From the NCBI GenBank assembly GCA_017694345.1, contig JADIMY010000079.1:1-40403 (forward strand): a stretch of DNA of 40,403 nt. The letters run 5' to 3'. The position numbers and the translations under genes are program-made. Position 1 is the stretch's first letter; each line of letters begins with the position of its first letter. Below the pieces are notes generated by a model that searched no databases, was not told the origin of the DNA, and saw only the letters and a list, made by a program, of their open reading frames with translations. The DNA is from Candidatus Onthovivens merdipullorum (GTDB lineage Bacteria > Bacillota_I > Bacilli_A > RFN20 > CAG-826). Positions 8,019 to 17,971 of this stretch are shown one piece after another.

Positions 8019-10388
8019 TTATTGTTTACCAATTGAAGGATTAACAATAATTGGTGGGTTAACCGGACTTATTATTGGCGGATTAATTATTGAACCGCCT
8101 TTATATTGTACATTTGTAGATATAAACCCACTACAAGTCGTTCCTAATAAATGTTCTAAAACACCATAATAAGCATATTCAACTTTATCAAAATTAATTT
8201 CATGTTCTACATTATAAGTGTCGATTGTCTCACTACAAATAAAATTTAAATTATTATTGTATAAATAGAATTTTGAATACGATGAAGATTTAATATCAAA
8301 TGTTATACCTGTGGCTGGTCTTGGTGAAGGCATTCCAGCTTCTGGATTAGTTATTAAATGAAAAGCGAAATAATAGTTATCTTCGGGTAAATTAAAATTC
8401 ATCCTTGTTAAATTAAACTCTTTTTGAAATAAATAACTACTATCAACATCTAGTATATAACTTAAATTAAATGTAACAAGTTGTGATGTACTATTACAAT
8501 TTTTAATGCGGATACAATAAGGAATGACTCCTGACAAATAATGATCAAAAGAAAGTTTTTCGTTTTCAGTAGAATAATTATTAAAATAGAAACTATCTTT
8601 TTTAATCTCATAATTCATGTTTTTATTTTTTCTATATCTTTTACAATCAAATTCTATGTTGAGACCTTCGATTTGAAAATTATAATAACTTTCAAGTAAA
8701 TCTTCTGTGTTAATAGTAAGAAACATAATTTCACCAGGCTTTAATTCTTCAGAATATGTATTTTTAAAATTGTCTCGTTTATTTATCACTTTGTTTACTG
8801 TTTGAAAAGTTCCATAGTCGTTTATTTTGTTTGAATGACCTAAATTCTCAATTAATATTTTATTTTGTGTTGATTTATCACAGCAAATATCTAGGCTTAT
8901 TCCAAATTGTATATTTATTTTACTTGACAAAGCACTGGTATTTTCTTCCATGCCAGTAGTTTCAAATGTTGCATTTGCATAATCACCATCACCGAATAAA
9001 ATTGGAAAATCAGAATTTTCTTGAGGGTAAATAAAGCTTGTTTTAATTAAATTCCCATATTCTTTTTTTTGGGAAGAAGCACGATCCCCATAATCGAAAG
9101 TGTTGTTTCTATTATCTTGAATTATTTTGATTCTTGTTTCTTCCTGGTTGTTTTTTACCTCATTTGACACAGTGGTAATAAGATCATAAGTAGTTGTTAC
9201 TAAATCATAAGCCAAGGATACGAGCTGAAATTGAGGAACAAAACCTGCAATAAACATTATTGTATCAAAGGCAGTATCGACAATGTCAGAATTGTTGTTG
9301 TATGTTTTTGGTCCTGAAGCACCATAATTAAATGTGACTCTAGTGATAAAATCTGATTTATCTTGATCAATATTATAATTATCATCACCGATATTTGGAG
9401 TGTAAGCGTTGGATATATTAAGCATAAAACTTAAATTTCTAATAAATATATCGTCTCTTTTAGATGTCAATCTAGGTACAGAAGAAACTTGGGAAGAAAA
9501 ATTATTATCCCACATATCTTTTTGCTGAAAAGAAGATTGTTTGTAATATTTATAATCATAGGTATCAATATCATAAATATTTATCATAAAATTTGTTTTA
9601 TCTATATCTAAAGAATCATAAGGCAAATGTGTATCAATATCAAAAATTAAAAAAGTACCAGAGGAAAAATATGAATTTAATTTATCCACAACAGTATTAT
9701 CAATATAAAAACCATATTCTTTTCCAATAAAAGTGTAAGTTATTGAATTTTCGAAAAAATACGATGGTATTATTGAAAGTAAATCTTGGTAGCCTATTTC
9801 TTTATTGTTATTGTCATATACAATATCAGTTGATGGATAAAAGTTGTCAATTATATCATCAGTTTGACTTAGTTCTTCAGCTTTAGCTATAGCATCGGAG
9901 AAAGTATTTTGTACTCTTTTTATAATTTTGCCTTCCACTTTGTTTAAAATATTGTGCTGTGAAAGAAGTTGGTTTTTTATATAATCACTTTGATAAACCG
10001 AATTTTCTTCTATTCTTTTAAAAATATCTATAGGAATTTCGCAATTAAAATTATTTAGTTCGTTTTTATTATCAATATATATGATAGATAAGATAGGCTT
10101 ATCTTTATCATAAGTTATTTTAGACTGTAAAATGTTAGAATTTAGCTCTGTGCCAGGATACAGAATTCCCTCTAAAACGATAGTATCAGGTGTTTGCGAG
10201 GTTATAGTATATGTCAATTTTGTGTAATCAAAAACACCCAAATTTTTAAGTACAATATTTGGGGTTTCCGTTTTTATAAATGAAACCAAGTTGTCATTAG
10301 ATGAATTTCCACTAATGGAGTAACAATTAATAAAATTTAAAGTTAATACAGAAAGTAATAACACAAAATGCTTAAAAATTTTCTTCAT
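8019..10388 (-). CDS. Large exported protein of unknown function with a Pro/Ile-rich C-terminus (GGSIINPPIISPVNPPIIVNPSIGKQ)
   Basis: 789-aa ORF; SD taggagg; hydrophobic N-terminal signal with only an atypical lipobox-like FINC; no recognised domain. Confidence 0.8.
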   Translation of the reverse strand: MKKIFKHFVLLLSVLTLNFINCYSISGNSSNDNLVSFIKTETPNIVLKNLGVFDYTKLTYTITSQTPDTIVLEGILYPGTELNSNILQSKITYDKDKPILSIIYIDNKNELNNFNCEIPIDIFKRIEENSVYQSDYIKNQLLSQHNILNKVEGKIIKRVQNTFSDAIAKAEELSQTDDIIDNFYPSTDIVYDNNNKEIGYQDLLSIIPSYFFENSITYTFIGKEYGFYIDNTVVDKLNSYFSSGTFLIFDIDTHLPYDSLDIDKTNFMINIYDIDTYDYKYYKQSSFQQKDMWDNNFSSQVSSVPRLTSKRDDIFIRNLSFMLNISNAYTPNIGDDNYNIDQDKSDFITRVTFNYGASGPKTYNNNSDIVDTAFDTIMFIAGFVPQFQLVSLAYDLVTTTYDLITTVSNEVKNNQEETRIKIIQDNRNNTFDYGDRASSQKKEYGNLIKTSFIYPQENSDFPILFGDGDYANATFETTGMEENTSALSSKINIQFGISLDICCDKSTQNKILIENLGHSNKINDYGTFQTVNKVINKRDNFKNTYSEELKPGEIMFLTINTEDLLESYYNFQIEGLNIEFDCKRYRKNKNMNYEIKKDSFYFNNYSTENEKLSFDHYLSGVIPYCIRIKNCNSTSQLVTFNLSYILDVDSSYLFQKEFNLTRMNFNLPEDNYYFAFHLITNPEAGMPSPRPATGITFDIKSSSYSKFYLYNNNLNFICSETIDTYNVEHEINFDKVEYAYYGVLEHLLGTTCSGFISTNVQYKGGSIINPPIISPVNPPIIVNPSIGKQ

Positions 10389-10461
10389 TTTTTGACCTCC
10401 TAGTATTAGTTAATTAACTAGAAAAGCATTTGTTTTTCTTATACCTTGATATTAAACCCCA

Positions 10462-10467
10462 ATTATA
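10462..10467 (-). promoter_or_regulatory. Possible -10 element (TATAAT on minus strand) upstream of the 8019-10388 gene
   Basis: Exact TATAAT hexamer in the AT-rich leader; -35 not convincing. Confidence 0.3.
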
Positions 10468-10591
10468 TTTTTGTCTACATATTTTTAAATACTTATGCAA
10501 TTTTTAATTTTTGCCTTGAGCTTTTAAATAATATGTATATTAATAATTGAAGATTTATTTTCATAAAATTTAACTAGAATTTACAAGGTTT

Positions 10592-11061
10592 TTACATAAA
10601 ATAAGCATTATTATTAATTAAATTTTTTACTCTAAGAGGCAAATTTTCACCATTATCAAATGTAAAATAGTAATCAAAGTTATTTAATTGATAGTGCATT
10701 AAATTATTTACTTTTGAATCTTTATAAATTTTATAAATGTTATATGGCTCAGTATTGAAATATTCTTTAATAATAGGAAAAATTATTCGACTTAGGTAAA
10801 AATTTTCTTCTATGGTTAACTTTGAGGTCATAGGAGTATATCTTATTCTAGGTATATGTTGACTACTCCTAGAAATGCTAAGATTTAATTTACTTATAAA
10901 TATAGTTTTACATTTATTTCTTAGAGTAGTAGTTTTGTGAAAAACATAAGGAATTTGTTTCATATATTTTAATCGAGAAGTAGAAAAAATATTAGATTTT
11001 AAAGAAGATACAAAAACTATTAAAAACAAAAAAATAATACAACAAATCGAATCTTTTCCAT
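10592..11061 (-). pseudogene. Decayed, frameshifted fragment of a lipoprotein paralogous to the 5182-6597 gene
   Basis: C-terminus VNNLMHYQLNNFDYYFTFDNGENLPLRVKNL matches VNNLDLMYYQLSNVNYYFTFDKGESLPLNIKNL of 5182-6597. A likely original ATG at 11061 with SD (aggtgaaag) reads MEKIRFVVLFFCF* and is out of frame with the track ORF (TTG at 11029); much of the central region is missing. Confidence 0.72.
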
Positions 11062-11180
11062 TTCTTTCACCTTACTTCTAATTTTATAATAAAGGATGGT
11101 TAAAATTTGTCAAGAGAGTTTGCTATTTCTAGATTAATAAGTTGTACCAGTTTATTTTAAATCAGTAAATATTTAATAGA

Positions 11181-11819
11181 TTACTTATTATAATTAGCTA
11201 CTAAATCTATTTCTCCATTAACTTTGAAACTAGTAACTAGTCCTAATTCATTAAAGACTAATTCTTTATTTTCTTCATATGTTAATGTTAATAATGAACC
11301 ATCGTTATTTAATGAAGCAGTTGCTTCATTAAGATTTTCAGTAGTAGTAAAAACACTATAGAACAAGATATCAGTGATTAACATATCTTTAGTGCTATTT
11401 ATTTCTTTTTTAATTAGTTCGATAGTATTTAAACGATCTTTTTCTTCTAGAGGATATATCGTGTAGTCATTTATTTCTTCATTTTTAGTAATAGAAAATA
11501 TTACTTCATCATCCATTTCATAAACATATTTCATGTTGTTTTCGTTAGTTAAATCAATTAAATGATGTTGTTTAAAAGATATATCTTCTAGATTTTCATA
11601 ATCTAATAAATCGATATATGCAGTTTCACTTTTAGCTTTGTCGAGATTAAAGTTAGCAATAAATTCATTAATTTTATTAACATTAGTAGTACCATTATCT
11701 TTTTTAAATAATAAAAAATAACATAATAAAATTATTAAAATAGCAATGATGAATAATGTAGGGATTATAAAATAGTATTTCTTATAACCTTTAGTTAAAA
11801 TGTATTGTTTTTCTTTCAT
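11181..11819 (-). CDS. Single-pass membrane-anchored protein of unknown function
   Basis: 212-aa ORF; short basic N-terminus then strong TM segment (YYFIIPTLFIIAILIILLCYFLLF) and a soluble C-terminal domain. Confidence 0.78.
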   Translation of the reverse strand: MKEKQYILTKGYKKYYFIIPTLFIIAILIILLCYFLLFKKDNGTTNVNKINEFIANFNLDKAKSETAYIDLLDYENLEDISFKQHHLIDLTNENNMKYVYEMDDEVIFSITKNEEINDYTIYPLEEKDRLNTIELIKKEINSTKDMLITDILFYSVFTTTENLNEATASLNNDGSLLTLTYEENKELVFNELGLVTSFKVNGEIDLVANYNK

Positions 11820-12112
11820 GTTTATATGTTAACAAATAAATGATTAATAGTATATAAAAATCAAGTTTAGCTTATATGAATTTATAGGGTTAACTAGCCT
11901 ACTTATTTAAATTATTTAAAGATATATTTATCAAATATGGAGTTTAATAATCAAAATATTCAATTTTTTTTAAAATCATATATTCGTTGACTATATCAAA
12001 TAAATTATAACTTTATTAATATGATATTAATCGATATTTTTAAAAAATAATTTCATAGTTTACATTATTTAGAATTTGATAGGTTAAAAGTCAAAGTGAA
12101 AGGGGATTTTTG

Positions 12113-15100
12113 ATGAAAAAGAAAAAATTTTTGAGTATTTTAATGTTTTCAGCCTTATGTGGTGGGCTTTTATTAAGTAGTTGTGGAGATGATTCAGAGC
12201 AAACAATAACAGGACCACAAAATTATCAAGGCGAAGGAGCACCAAATGACTCGTTAGGAGCAGATGGAAGTACCTATTTAGATACACTTACTGGTGATAC
12301 ATATACTAAAGTTAATGGTAAATGGGTTTTAGATGAAGAAACCGAAGACTATATTGAAGTTAGTGGAATCCCTAGTGATACAATTGGCAATGACGGCGAT
12401 CAAGCTTTAGATATCACAACAGGAGATTTATACGAAAAGCAAAATGGTAAGTGGGTTTTAATTAAAGAAGGCGATTTAATCCAAAAACATACTGTTACAT
12501 TTGATCCTGATGGAGGAGTTTGGGAGGATGGTTCAGTTTTACCAAAAACTGTTGAAGTCAGACATGGTTATTTATTAACTCAACCTATTGCTCCAAAAAA
12601 ACAAAATGCAAATTTTAAAGGATGGTTTTTACCTGATGGAAGCCAATGGAGTTTTTATAGTAATACAGTTTTAATGGACTTAACTTTAACTGCTAAATAT
12701 ACAGCAACAGAAGCTCAAAAGTTAGAAATTACTATAAATCCAAATAATGGTGAACCTTCTTATACTATTAGTGATACCTTTGATGGAGATAATTTAGATT
12801 TACCAATTCCAACATATGATGGCTATGATTTTTTAGGTTGGTATGTAGAAGGAACTGAAGATCGTTTCACTGGTGTAATGAGACCAGAATATAATGGTGT
12901 AACTTTAGTTGCTAGATGGGCAAAAGCACAATTTAATTTCTTATTTCAAGTTGAAAATGATGATACTATTACAATCACTGGTTTAAGAAATATCGATAGT
13001 GTTGAAATCGTTATTCCTAGTCAAGTAGATGGTAGAACAGTTGCTAGACTTTCTCCAAGTGCTTTTCAAAATAGAATACATTTAGAAAGCGTCACTTTAC
13101 CTTCTTCATTAGTTGAATTTACTCCTAAAAGTTTCTTAGGCTGTAGAGCATTAAAAGAAATTCTTATTGAAGGTACAAGTTCAATTATAGAATCTAGAGA
13201 TGGAATTATTTTCTCAAAAGGCGGAGCAGAAATTTTATTCGTACCTCCTAAAAATAGAACAGGAACGTATACAATTCCAGAGGATGTTACTAAAATTGGT
13301 TCTTATGCATTTTATGATCAAAATAGTGAAGGAATTACTAATGTTGAATTTAATGAAGGTTTAACAGAAATTGGTGATTATGCTTTCTATAGAAATGCAT
13401 TTAGTAGTGTTACATTCCCTTCTACATTAAAAAAGATCGGTGTAAGTGCATTTAGTTGTATTTCATCTGGTGTTATCGAAATTATTAATTTTAATGAGGG
13501 ACTAGAAGAAATTGGTGATTCTGCTTTTACTGGTTGCTGGGTTAAAGATACATTAACTTTACCTTCAACTTTAAAAGTTTTAGGTGAATATGCTTTTGCT
13601 AATGCTAATGCTATTGAAGATGTCGTAATTCCTAAATCACTTGAGGTATTTGGCGCTGGTGCATTTAATGGCGCAACCGGAATTATGACAGTCAGTGTTG
13701 ATCCAGATAATCAATACTTTGTAGCAGTTAATGATATCGTTTATACAAAAGATATGACTGAAGTTGTCTATTGCCCAAGTGGTAGAAGAGGCGATGGTTC
13801 AAGTTATGTTACTACGCTTCCTTCAACTATTAAAAAGATTCGTGATAGAGCTTTCTATATGGTCGATAATTGTCGTGAATTTGTTTTAAATGATGGACTT
13901 GAAGAAATAGGAGTCGAAGCTTTTTCTCAATGTTATGACTTACCAAGTATTGTAATTCCAGATAGCGTTACAACTATTGGTAAAGATGCATTTAGTTATT
14001 GCGATAATTTAAGTGAAGTAACAATTGGTAAAGGTGTGGAATTAATCCCTGAATATTGTTTTAGTGATAATATTTCGCTTACTTCCATTAATATTCCTGG
14101 AAATGTAAAAAGAATTGATGATAGTGCATTCTTTGGCTGTAATCTTTCTTCTATAACACTTAATGAAGGTATTGAAGAAATCGGAGATGGTGCCTTCTAT
14201 TTCTATCCAGTTTATGATGATGAAGGTTGGACTGTTGGTGCTGAAGTGAGTAGCTTAAAATCCTTGTCTTTACCTAACTCCTTAAAAACAATTGGTGATA
14301 GAGCATTTAATGGACATACTGAACTTAATACTTTACATATAGGAAGTGGTCTTGAATCATTTAACATAAATGCTTTCTATGATGCAAAATTAACTACAAT
14401 TACTATCGATAGTGCAAATGAACATTTAGTTTACACAAATAACATTATTTATAGTAAAGATTACTCAACCTTATATTATGCTAACGAAAATGTTATAGGA
14501 GACTTAGTTATTGATAGTAGAGTTAAAACTATTGGAACCTATGCTTTTGATCATAACAAAATTACAACGGTTAATTTATCTAATGTAGAAACTATAGGAG
14601 AAGGAGCATTTAATAATGCTTCACTAACATCTGTTCATATTCCTAGTAGCGTTAGAACTATTTTAGATGGTGCTTTCTATAGTAATTCAGATGAACATTA
14701 TAATAACACTTTAACATCTGTAACATTTGATGAAGGTGTTAAAACAATAGGAACAAGTGCCTTTGGTTATTGCCAAGCTCCAACATTAGATTTACCTGAT
14801 AGCTTAGAAATTATTGGAGAAAGCGCATTCAGTATGGATAGCGCTTTAACAAAATTGACATTTGGAAGTAACTTAAAAGAAATTGGTAGTAATGCTTTCC
14901 AAAATAGTCAAATTGAAGGTGTCGTTACTTTCCCTAGTAGTTTAGAAAAAATAGGAAGTGAAGTTTTCTATCATATTAATGTTTCTATACCTTCAAAAAT
15001 AACTGACTTTGTTGTTGAAAGTGGAAATACGCACTTTACTAGTGAAAATGGTATGTTATTAGACATCGATAAAGAAATTGTTTATTGCTATGCCGCTGGT

Positions 15101-15418
15101 AATTCACAAACTAGTTTAACTTTACCTTCAACTGTTAAAACACTTGAGACTTACGCTTTCCAAAAAGCTGTTAACTTAGAATCTTTAACTTTAAACGAAG
15201 GTTTAGAAACCATTAAAGAATATGCTTTATCAAGAATTACTAATGTTAAAACACTTGAAGTTCCTTCAACTGTTACATACATTGAAAATTATGCTTTTAG
15301 TCAAATGAGTATTACTTCAACATTAAAATTTAATTGTACCGAAGAATACGCTATTAAAAACTTTGAGCAATATTATTTAAGTGGTTGTCAAGCAACAGTT
15401 ACATATTTAGAAGATTAA
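12113..15418 (+). CDS. BspA-like LRR_5 surface lipoprotein with N-terminal tandem Gly/Asp module and Listeria-Bacteroides (InlB-type) repeats
   Basis: Lipobox LLSSC; 'HTVTFDPDGGVWEDG...FKGWFLPDG...LTAKY' and 'ITINPNNGEPSY...YDFLGWYVEG...LVARW' InlB/Flg_new-type units; many 'IG(D/S)(Y/S)AF......L.(S/L)(V/L).(L/I)P(S/D)(S/T)(L/V)..I' LRR_5 units. Track start at 12110 is a TTG; ATG at 12113 preferred. Confidence 0.9.
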   Translation: MKKKKFLSILMFSALCGGLLLSSCGDDSEQTITGPQNYQGEGAPNDSLGADGSTYLDTLTGDTYTKVNGKWVLDEETEDYIEVSGIPSDTIGNDGDQALDITTGDLYEKQNGKWVLIKEGDLIQKHTVTFDPDGGVWEDGSVLPKTVEVRHGYLLTQPIAPKKQNANFKGWFLPDGSQWSFYSNTVLMDLTLTAKYTATEAQKLEITINPNNGEPSYTISDTFDGDNLDLPIPTYDGYDFLGWYVEGTEDRFTGVMRPEYNGVTLVARWAKAQFNFLFQVENDDTITITGLRNIDSVEIVIPSQVDGRTVARLSPSAFQNRIHLESVTLPSSLVEFTPKSFLGCRALKEILIEGTSSIIESRDGIIFSKGGAEILFVPPKNRTGTYTIPEDVTKIGSYAFYDQNSEGITNVEFNEGLTEIGDYAFYRNAFSSVTFPSTLKKIGVSAFSCISSGVIEIINFNEGLEEIGDSAFTGCWVKDTLTLPSTLKVLGEYAFANANAIEDVVIPKSLEVFGAGAFNGATGIMTVSVDPDNQYFVAVNDIVYTKDMTEVVYCPSGRRGDGSSYVTTLPSTIKKIRDRAFYMVDNCREFVLNDGLEEIGVEAFSQCYDLPSIVIPDSVTTIGKDAFSYCDNLSEVTIGKGVELIPEYCFSDNISLTSINIPGNVKRIDDSAFFGCNLSSITLNEGIEEIGDGAFYFYPVYDDEGWTVGAEVSSLKSLSLPNSLKTIGDRAFNGHTELNTLHIGSGLESFNINAFYDAKLTTITIDSANEHLVYTNNIIYSKDYSTLYYANENVIGDLVIDSRVKTIGTYAFDHNKITTVNLSNVETIGEGAFNNASLTSVHIPSSVRTILDGAFYSNSDEHYNNTLTSVTFDEGVKTIGTSAFGYCQAPTLDLPDSLEIIGESAFSMDSALTKLTFGSNLKEIGSNAFQNSQIEGVVTFPSSLEKIGSEVFYHINVSIPSKITDFVVESGNTHFTSENGMLLDIDKEIVYCYAAGNSQTSLTLPSTVKTLETYAFQKAVNLESLTLNEGLETIKEYALSRITNVKTLEVPSTVTYIENYAFSQMSITSTLKFNCTEEYAIKNFEQYYLSGCQATVTYLED
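12230..12483 (+). repeat. Two copies of a roughly 42-aa module (G.P.D..G.DG..yLD..TGD.Y.K.NGKWVL)
   Basis: GAPNDSLGADGSTYLDTLTGDTYTKVNGKWVL aligns directly with GIPSDTIGNDGDQALDITTGDLYEKQNGKWVL. Confidence 0.8.
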
Positions 15419-15444
15419 AAATAGTTTATAAATAAGGGGATTAT

Positions 15445-16488
15445 ATGAAAAAAATGTTATATATAATCCCTCTTCTAGCTTTTTCAATGGTCAGCTGTAA
15501 TGAAGAGCCTACAAATCAAGGTTATCATATAGTTACTTTTGATTTAAATTATGAAGAGGGAAAAGATGTTTTACAAGTCGTCAATGATGGAGAAGTTTTA
15601 AGTAAAATTAGTGATCCATTTCGACAAGGTTATACTTTCTTATATTGGAGTTTAGAAGAAAATGGTGAAGAATACACCTCATTTGGTCAAGAAATTAATG
15701 AAGATTTCACTTTATATGCTATTTGGGAAGTAAATGAAATTAAAACACCTTTAGAAACTGTAAGTTATTTTATTAATACAATTGATAGTTTAGAAGATAA
15801 TGTCATTCATACGACAACCGAAGTTGATACATTAGAGGCTTATACTTTTATTGGTTATCAATTTGAATATTCTACTTATAGTTATTTTGATAGATATACC
15901 GATATTGTTGTTGAAACAATATGTGATCCTAGTAGTGCTAGCTTAGATAAGATTGGAGAGGCACAATATCAAAAAGTAGATAATAACTATTATTTAATTG
16001 TTGACTATGTCGATGGAAATGAAGATGACTATTACGAATTTATGCCTTCTAGTCAATCTAATGATGAATCGTTTTTTGGAATTGGACCTACTAATTTAAC
16101 TTTAAGTGTCTTAAAAATGTTAGAACAAGATTTAGAAGAAAATTCTATTGACGAGGAACTTTACGATATAACTGGATTAGACTTAAGTAATTTTGATCCT
16201 AATACATCAACAAATATTCCATTTAGTTTTTCTTATGAAATAAGAAATAGTGGATCTGATGGTTTATATCAAGCAATATATACATATCAAGGTGTATATA
16301 CTATTGATAATGGTCTAATTAGTATGTCTACAATTGATTCTTTAATTGAAATAGCAGTTGATGGACAACTTTATGCCTACTATAGCAATCACTCTGTTAA
16401 TCGTTATACTAATGGAGAATTTAGTAATTTTAGTGGCACGAGATTTGATTACAATGACTATCCATTATATGAAGAACCGGTAGCTTAA
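15445..16488 (+). CDS. Lipoprotein with an N-terminal Listeria-Bacteroides (InlB-type) repeat
   Basis: MKKMLYIIPLLAFSMVSCNEE lipobox; 'HIVTFDLNYEEGKDV...FRQGYTFLYWSLEENGEEY...FTLYAIWEV'; SD aagggga. Confidence 0.86.
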   Translation: MKKMLYIIPLLAFSMVSCNEEPTNQGYHIVTFDLNYEEGKDVLQVVNDGEVLSKISDPFRQGYTFLYWSLEENGEEYTSFGQEINEDFTLYAIWEVNEIKTPLETVSYFINTIDSLEDNVIHTTTEVDTLEAYTFIGYQFEYSTYSYFDRYTDIVVETICDPSSASLDKIGEAQYQKVDNNYYLIVDYVDGNEDDYYEFMPSSQSNDESFFGIGPTNLTLSVLKMLEQDLEENSIDEELYDITGLDLSNFDPNTSTNIPFSFSYEIRNSGSDGLYQAIYTYQGVYTIDNGLISMSTIDSLIEIAVDGQLYAYYSNHSVNRYTNGEFSNFSGTRFDYNDYPLYEEPVA

Positions 16489-16510
16489 ATGAAACTTAGG
16501 TATTTAGATT

Positions 16511-17944
16511 ATGAAAAGTAAATTACTTTTATTTAGTGTTTTATCTATATTTTTAATTACTTCTTGTAATGATACAAAAAATGATCCTATTGTAACACCT
16601 CCACCAGTAGAGAAAGAAGTAACCTTAAAATCTTTAATTACTGATTTAAGTGAAGCAAGTAATGTTAAAACTTCTCTTAAAGGAGTGGCAAATACTTATC
16701 TCAATCCCAATTCTTACTTTGACAAAGAAATTGTTTTTAGTCCAAATTCCTATTTAATTAAAGAAATGGTTGGTGAAACTTATCTTACTGGTGGATTTGT
16801 TAATAAAGGAGATTATGTTGGTGCTTTTAGATTAAATGAAGATGAAACTGTTTCATCTTCATTTATTAGAAGTAAAGATTATAAAGATTACCACTCAATT
16901 AAATTTAATTTTAATGATTTAGATTTAACTAATTTTAATAAACTAGATGATAGTGCAACATCTTATACATTAGATTTAACGATGATTGGAGAAAGTTATC
17001 TAAATCAAGTAGATTATTATAACTATGCCGTTTTATTGAATTTATTTAATTTTGGAACATTTAATTATTTAATTGATGAAGTAACATTTATTAAAACTAA
17101 TACTGATAAATTAGAAATATCTTTTAAAGGAGAATTAAATGTCGTTAGTAGTGAAAATGATCCTAATCCATATTTATCTACTTTAGAAGGAGTAGCTGAT
17201 GTTGAAATTAGCGATACAAACTATAATAACGAGTTAGAATCCAAATTATCTAATGTTACATTTAGTGAACAAGAGTTGAAAGATGAAGGATCACTTGAAA
17301 TGATAAATAAAATTAATAGTGGTTATATGATTAAAGATTATCCACTATATTCTACAGATGGAGAACCTCTTGGTGGAGATATTTATTCTACCGAAGATTA
17401 TATAGTTTATGATTATTCAAATCATACAGCTGAACTTTTAACGGGATATTGCACAAAAAATGGTTATTTATATCAAGTTAATCCAACAAGTACAGGAATA
17501 TATCCTCAACTTTTGTTTGATACAAAGGGTATTCAAGAAATAAATGATGAATTAGGAACTAATTATTCAGCTATTGAAATAGGTAAAATTTTATTTCAAG
17601 CTAGTTATGGCTGCTATTTACCTGATGCGACTTTAATTAATCAAAATAAGTTTTTATTAAAATATGATGATAAATTAGATTACTTTACTTGTGATGATCC
17701 ACTTAATCTATTTGGAATAGGTGCTAGTGTCGATAGTGATTTTCAAATTACTGTTTTTAGTGGAAAATTAGCTGGAGGTTATAGTTTAGATTATACAGAC
17801 GAAACTAAAGAAGAAATTGAATTTGGTTATTATTATTACTCTTCTAATTTAGGAAATATTGAAATTGTTGATAATCCATTATCAACAATTAGTGATTTTG
17901 GAAGTGTAAATGAAATAATGGAAATATTAGTGAGTAGATTATAA
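16511..17944 (+). CDS. Orphan lipoprotein
   Basis: MKSKLLLFSVLSIFLITSCNDT lipobox; 477-aa ORF; C-terminal 'STISDFGSVNE' motif. Confidence 0.85.
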   Translation: MKSKLLLFSVLSIFLITSCNDTKNDPIVTPPPVEKEVTLKSLITDLSEASNVKTSLKGVANTYLNPNSYFDKEIVFSPNSYLIKEMVGETYLTGGFVNKGDYVGAFRLNEDETVSSSFIRSKDYKDYHSIKFNFNDLDLTNFNKLDDSATSYTLDLTMIGESYLNQVDYYNYAVLLNLFNFGTFNYLIDEVTFIKTNTDKLEISFKGELNVVSSENDPNPYLSTLEGVADVEISDTNYNNELESKLSNVTFSEQELKDEGSLEMINKINSGYMIKDYPLYSTDGEPLGGDIYSTEDYIVYDYSNHTAELLTGYCTKNGYLYQVNPTSTGIYPQLLFDTKGIQEINDELGTNYSAIEIGKILFQASYGCYLPDATLINQNKFLLKYDDKLDYFTCDDPLNLFGIGASVDSDFQITVFSGKLAGGYSLDYTDETKEEIEFGYYYYSSNLGNIEIVDNPLSTISDFGSVNEIMEILVSRL

Positions 17945-17971
17945 AAATCTACTTATAAGAAAGGAGGATTT

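Noticed and set aside
11820-12109. Divergent intergenic region considered for a regulatory RNA or promoter (TTGACT near 11987)
   Set aside because: Very AT-rich with no properly spaced -10 or stable hairpin that I could support
12084-12287. 67-aa minus-strand ORF
   Set aside because: Antisense to the signal-peptide region of the 12113 lipoprotein; hydrophobicity is explained by the opposite strand
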